Of a DNA stretch of 64,000 nt, positions 60,240 through 64,000 are shown one piece after another. The stretch covers positions 42,387,486 to 42,451,485 of the forward strand of contig NC_135355.1 in the NCBI RefSeq assembly GCF_051622035.1, written 5' to 3'. Origin of the DNA: Arctopsyche grandis. Its lineage: Eukaryota > Arthropoda > Insecta > Trichoptera > Hydropsychidae. The translations under genes and the position numbers were made by a program. The notes under the pieces were generated by a model. That model did not search any database and was not told where the DNA came from. It saw only the letters and a list, made by a program, of their open reading frames with translations. How positions within the stretch are numbered: position 1 is the stretch's first letter; every line of letters begins with the position of its first letter.

Positions 60240-61030
60240 GAAAAATAAAAGAAATTAGTGATAGTGTACTGAGAATTGAGAGGGAGCTAAACATTTTAAA
60301 AAGTGGTGTAAATAAGACTGAAAATAAATTAAGTTAAGCAAAAGTTTTAAAAACTATCAGTAATAAAGAAGTGGCGTTAATTTTACCAAAAGAGGGAAAT
60401 AATAGTGAGACGACTAAAAAAGATTGTGTTGAAAAAATTAAACCTATTAACTTAAATATAGGAATCCATGGAGTCAAGAAAATAAACAAAGGAGGAATTG
60501 CAGTAACCTGCAATAAAGGTGACATAGAAAAATTTACAAAAGAGGCAGAACAAAAGATGGGAGAAGATTATACAATTAAGATAAGTAAAAAAAATAGACC
60601 CACTATAAAAGTAGTGGTTATAAATCAAAAACTAACATATGAAGAATATAAAAATTATATTATAAAACAAAACGAATTTATATTAAATAATAATTATTTG
60701 GAAATAGTATATATAAGAGAAGTTAAAAATAAAAATAATTTTGAATTAATTATTGAAGTTGATGGAGAATTATATAAAAAAAATTTAGATATAGGAAAAC
60801 TTAATATAAACTGGGACAGATGTAAAGTTTACGAAAATATAAACATATTGAGATGTTTTAAATGTTTTGGGTACAACCACAAGGCTGCGATGTGGTTCTT
60901 GCGAACACATAATGTCAGAGTGCAAGGAAATGCCTAAATGCACTAATTGCGAGAAGACGAATATAAGATTAGGAATGAATCTGAGCATGGATCATGATCC
61001 TTTTGATCGTGAATGTACTATGTACATATA
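60240..61030 (+). pseudogene. LINE ORF1 remnant with zinc knuckles
   Basis: A coiled-coil-like start (EISDSVLRIERELNILKSGV, from 60241) ends in a stop. A 188-codon frame (60371-60937) then leads to LRCFKCFGYNHK. After a one-base shift near 60885 the sequence continues CGSCEHIMSEC and CTNCEKTN. These are CCHC-type knuckles of a LINE or gag-like ORF1 protein. The frame breaks make it non-functional. It lies directly upstream of matching ORF2 fragments. Confidence 0.7.
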
Positions 61031-61079
61031 AGAGACAAGAGGGATGGAAGAGGAACAAAATTAGTTATATATAGCAACC

Positions 61080-63014
61080 ACCATTTGGAGTTAGTGTGAA
61101 TGTTCAGGGATTTACGAGTCATAAGGATGAAATTGAGAATTTGATTGTTTGTGAGAAACCATGGTTTCTGGGGCTGAGTGAGACGCACGTTACTAGTGAG
61201 ATTGAAGATTTTGAATTGGGTATGAAAGGATATAATGTTATAAGGTGTGATTCTAATTCTAGACACACGGGGAGGTGTGTTGCTATATATAAGGAATGAA
61301 ATACAGTATACGAATGTAATGATTTATAAGGTTGATAAAGAATTTTGGATAATTGGTGTGGATGTAATTATAAATGGGATACTTGTATTTTTACTTGTTG
61401 TATATCGTTCACCAAATGGAAAGAGTGCAAGATTTATCAAATATTTATATGAATTAAGTGAGAAGACTTGATATAAATAAAAATATAATTATGTTTGGAG
61501 ATTGGAATTTTAATTTGGTGAGATTGGAAGAATTCTATGTTAAAAATGATCTAAATGGATTAATGAGATGGGATATCAACAAAAGGTGAAATATATGACA
61601 CGAGTTAATGATAAAACTAGCTCTCCCATTGATTTAGTTGTGACTAATATTGTGAAGTTAATGATGTAGTAAAAATAAGTAATCACTCAAATATTAAAAT
61701 TTTACTAAGACCTCTGTTAGGTGAGACAGGCAGTTTAACAACTAAAGTTTCTATAAGGGAAAGTTGTAATTATGAAATATTAAATGAACTGTTACAAAAA
61801 TATGAATGGGAGAATGATAGTAGTAGTGTAGATTGAATTGGAACAGAATGATTAGTAATATAATGGATGCTAAAAATAAGTGTGTGCAAACCAAGAGAAT
61901 CAAGCATAATTTAACACTAAAGCCCTGGTTCACCAGAGAAGTAAAACAGATTTTAGCTAAAAAAAATCGTAGTTACAATAAATTCAAGACTCTTAAAGCA
62001 ATGGACGGAACTAGTGCTGATTATGCTTGGTTAGAGTATAAAAGAAAGAGGAATAAATGTGTGAATGTTTTTCGTAATGCGAAAAGGGATTGGCATGAAA
62101 GAAATATTGATGGTGCAAAAAAAGATCCCACAAAAATGTGGCGAATAATTAAAACTTTGATTTCTGGGGGAAAAAAATCTTTCTTTGAATGAATTAGAAG
62201 TCGAGGGGGTAGTATATAATGATAAAGAGGACATGGTTGAAAGATTTAATGAGTTTTACATCAATAGTGTGAATGATATAGTTAATTCAATTCAAACAAG
62301 GCATAATAGTGTGAATGATGATATTAGTATGGGTTTAAATAAGTTTGAAAGGGGTAAATTAGTGGAAATGGGGGGATTAAATGGTGTATTGAAGGGCATA
62401 AAATCAGTTTCTAGTATGGATGGATTGACTCTAGATATTTTAATCAACACTTGGGACATAGTTGGACCTCAGTTACTGAAATTAATAAATAAATCGTTAG
62501 AAGTGGGATCCGTCCCGGATGCATGGAATGTGTCTACTATTGTACCGGTACCAACGGTTACTGGTACACATAAAGCCAGTGAAATGAGGCCCATCAATAT
62601 GTTACCAATTGTTGAGAAGATGCTGGAGGAAATTGTTATGATTCAATTGAAAGAGTTCATTAGTATAAATGATTGTTTGGTTGTGGAACAGTCTGGATTT
62701 AGAGTGAAACATTCAACAGAAACCGCTATCCAATTGGTGGTTTCTGATTGGATGGAGGCGATGGATGAATCTAGCATGGTTGTTGGAGCAGTTTTTCTAG
62801 ATTTTAAACGAGCGTTTGAGACAGTAGATAGGAATATTTTATTACAAAAATTATATAAGTTAGGAATAAATGGTATAGTATTAAAGTGGCTTCAATCATA
62901 CTTAAATAATAGACGGCAAATAGTAAAAATTGATAAGGTGTTATCCTCTGAATGTGTAACACCTCATGGAGTGCCGCAAGGGTCCAAATTGGGACCCTTA
63001 TTATTTATATTATA
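61080..63014 (+). pseudogene. LINE ORF2 remnant (endonuclease and RT), truncated at RT
   Basis: Fragments in order: ENLIVCEKPWFLGLSETHV (endonuclease start, E of the SETH motif), GGVLLYIRNEI, VVYRSPNGKS, MFGDWNFNLV, PIDLVVTNI, a linker with KPWFTREVKQIL, and an RT with VFLDFKRAFETVDR and GVPQGSKLGPLLFILY. Frameshifts separate them (near 61290, 61470, 61830 and 62185). The RT stops exactly after GPLLFILY at 63014, before the YADD block, where unrelated sequence begins. Jockey/CR1-like style, different from the intact element at 51400. Confidence 0.8.
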
Positions 63015-63300
63015 TTATTTTCAATTCGCGTTTCGGTGTTTTTGCCGTGCGTGGGTGTCAATAGTGTTGGTGCTGGTTGTGGTTGGTGCTGGTGGCTGGC
63101 GGCTGGTTTTGATTGATCCTGTGCCTTTGTTGGTGCTGGTGTCAATTTCGCAAGCTGTGTTGTTATTTATTTTATTTTTTTATCTATTTTTCGATCTAAA
63201 AGTGATGGTCGCTTATCTGTGAGTATTGCTGTAATTTATTATCGTCGGTGCGAGACCGCCGTTTAATTGCGGTATTGTTTCGTTTCGTTTATATACATGT
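63015..63300 (+). other. foreign sequence joined to the LINE, GT-rich
   Basis: GC/GT-rich, with GGTGCTGGT-type words (63068-63150). It could be the 5' leader of another retroelement. No frame recognised. Confidence 0.4.
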
Positions 63301-63498
63301 AGGAATGATTTTTAAACGAGCCGAGCCGTATGTATGGTTGGCCAAACTGCTAGGGATAGTATGTGTGGTATGCATGGGAGAGACCGGATGCGTGTTGTTA
63401 TGGTCACTTGTTGGAGAACAGGCCGGACGATATGTTATAATAAACATTTCTGACTGCGAATCTGCGCGTTTCGCTTGGAATCCTTCACATCCGGATCC
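63301..63498 (+). repeat. 198-bp dispersed repeat, second copy
   Basis: Inverted relative to 57797-57990. It contains a short duplication (GAGCC GAGCC) absent from the other copy. It directly precedes the gag-like zinc-knuckle segment. Confidence 0.75.
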
Positions 63499-63516
63499 TT
63501 CACAGCCGACTGCAGG

Positions 63517-64000
63517 TTTAAGAAGAGAGGAACTCGTTGTTTCAATTGTAACGAGTTTGAGCACATATCAGCTCAATGTAACAGTACCAAAACAAAGACT
63601 GTCTTGACAATACAAGAAGAAAGAAGAAAATAAGTCAGTATCCCGGGTGCCGCCCGGTTGGGTAGCCCCATCAAAGAATCCGTTCTTATGTGCATTGACG
63701 GCAACAAAGTGAAATTTGTTAATAAATCGTGTGTTTTGATGGAGGTTAACTTAGAACGGAGTCTGCCGAGGAGAAAAAAAGAGCAAGATATGAGAGATCG
63801 TAAGGAAGTGGGGCAACAGGCATGTAAAAGACAATTTAAATGTCACAAAATACCTTTGCAGCAACGGGCGTCACGAGAGATGTCTGCTCAAGCAGAACTC
63901 ATTGTTTCCAATAATGAAGAGGACGATGCGAACATGGCTGATGGAGATGTAAACATGGCCGATGTAAGTGTGAACAGTGATGGTTTGCACAGAAAAAGAC
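63517..64000 (+). pseudogene. retroelement gag-like segment with a CCHC knuckle
   Basis: The frame reads KKRGTRCFNCNEFEHISAQC, a textbook C-X2-C-X4-H-X4-C zinc knuckle, then stops at 63631-63633. The same frame stays open beyond it to the window edge (SVLMCIDGNKVKFVNKSC, later acidic EEDDANMADGD repeats). This fits a gag/protease junction of an LTR or related retroelement with one in-frame stop, or a stop that is part of its expression strategy. The element continues past the window, so the class is open. Confidence 0.55.

Noticed and set aside
63248..63607. 119-codon ORF spanning 63248-63607
   Set aside because: It runs through a dispersed repeat in a frame different from the zinc-knuckle frame; no domain recognised.

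Overview
This is an insect-type nuclear genomic window. It is AT-rich and gene-poor, has short GT-AG introns, and is saturated with transposable elements. The palindromic motif CATACATATGTATGTA and its fragments are scattered everywhere. The species and order cannot be fixed from the sequence alone. There is no bacterial, organellar or viral gene order.

Host genes. Four multi-exon genes can be assembled. (1) A minus-strand, uncharacterised four-transmembrane protein (CD20/MS4A-like topology): exons 22822-23378, 20955-21102 and 17398-17994, with its 3' end missing. (2) RNF8 on the plus strand (FHA domain, coiled coil, RING): promoter near 30716-30743, FHA exon 31363-31959, RING exon 37295-37545, stop at 44978. 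(3) CLPTM1 on the minus strand: three exons between 49566 and 46783, giving 669 residues. (4) A BTB-BACK-Kelch protein on the plus strand: ten coding exons from 57189 to 59694, giving 546 residues. RNF8 and CLPTM1 converge on a 1.8-kb spacer. An orphan exon-like stretch (26145-26284, minus) and a 58-codon membrane ORF (8614-8790, minus) are weaker candidates.

Mobile DNA fills most of the rest. It includes: a Helitron-type family with A|TC...CTAG|T ends (3402-3620, 26635-26812, 39036-41532 and fragments); a second Helitron-like element (5808-7429) split by a LINE; hAT-type elements with CAG ends and often 8-bp duplications (12092-12779, 34887-35641, 36845-37060, 45441-45972 and others); a TA-flanked inverted-repeat element containing a 133-bp (TA)n run; a tRNA-derived SINE; a Gypsy-type solo LTR and a gutted Gypsy copy; and several broken LINEs. 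One two-ORF LINE (51478-55342) has both reading frames open.

The large RNF8 intron (38041-44742) is the most unusual region. It carries a Helitron whose interior is a 2.1-kb GC-rich tandem array built on GGGCGAAGCCC, a solo LTR and a LINE remnant. All of this lies between two inverted copies of a double-hairpin repeat, close to the two splice sites. The window ends (60240-64000) in decayed LINE and retroelement gag-like sequence.
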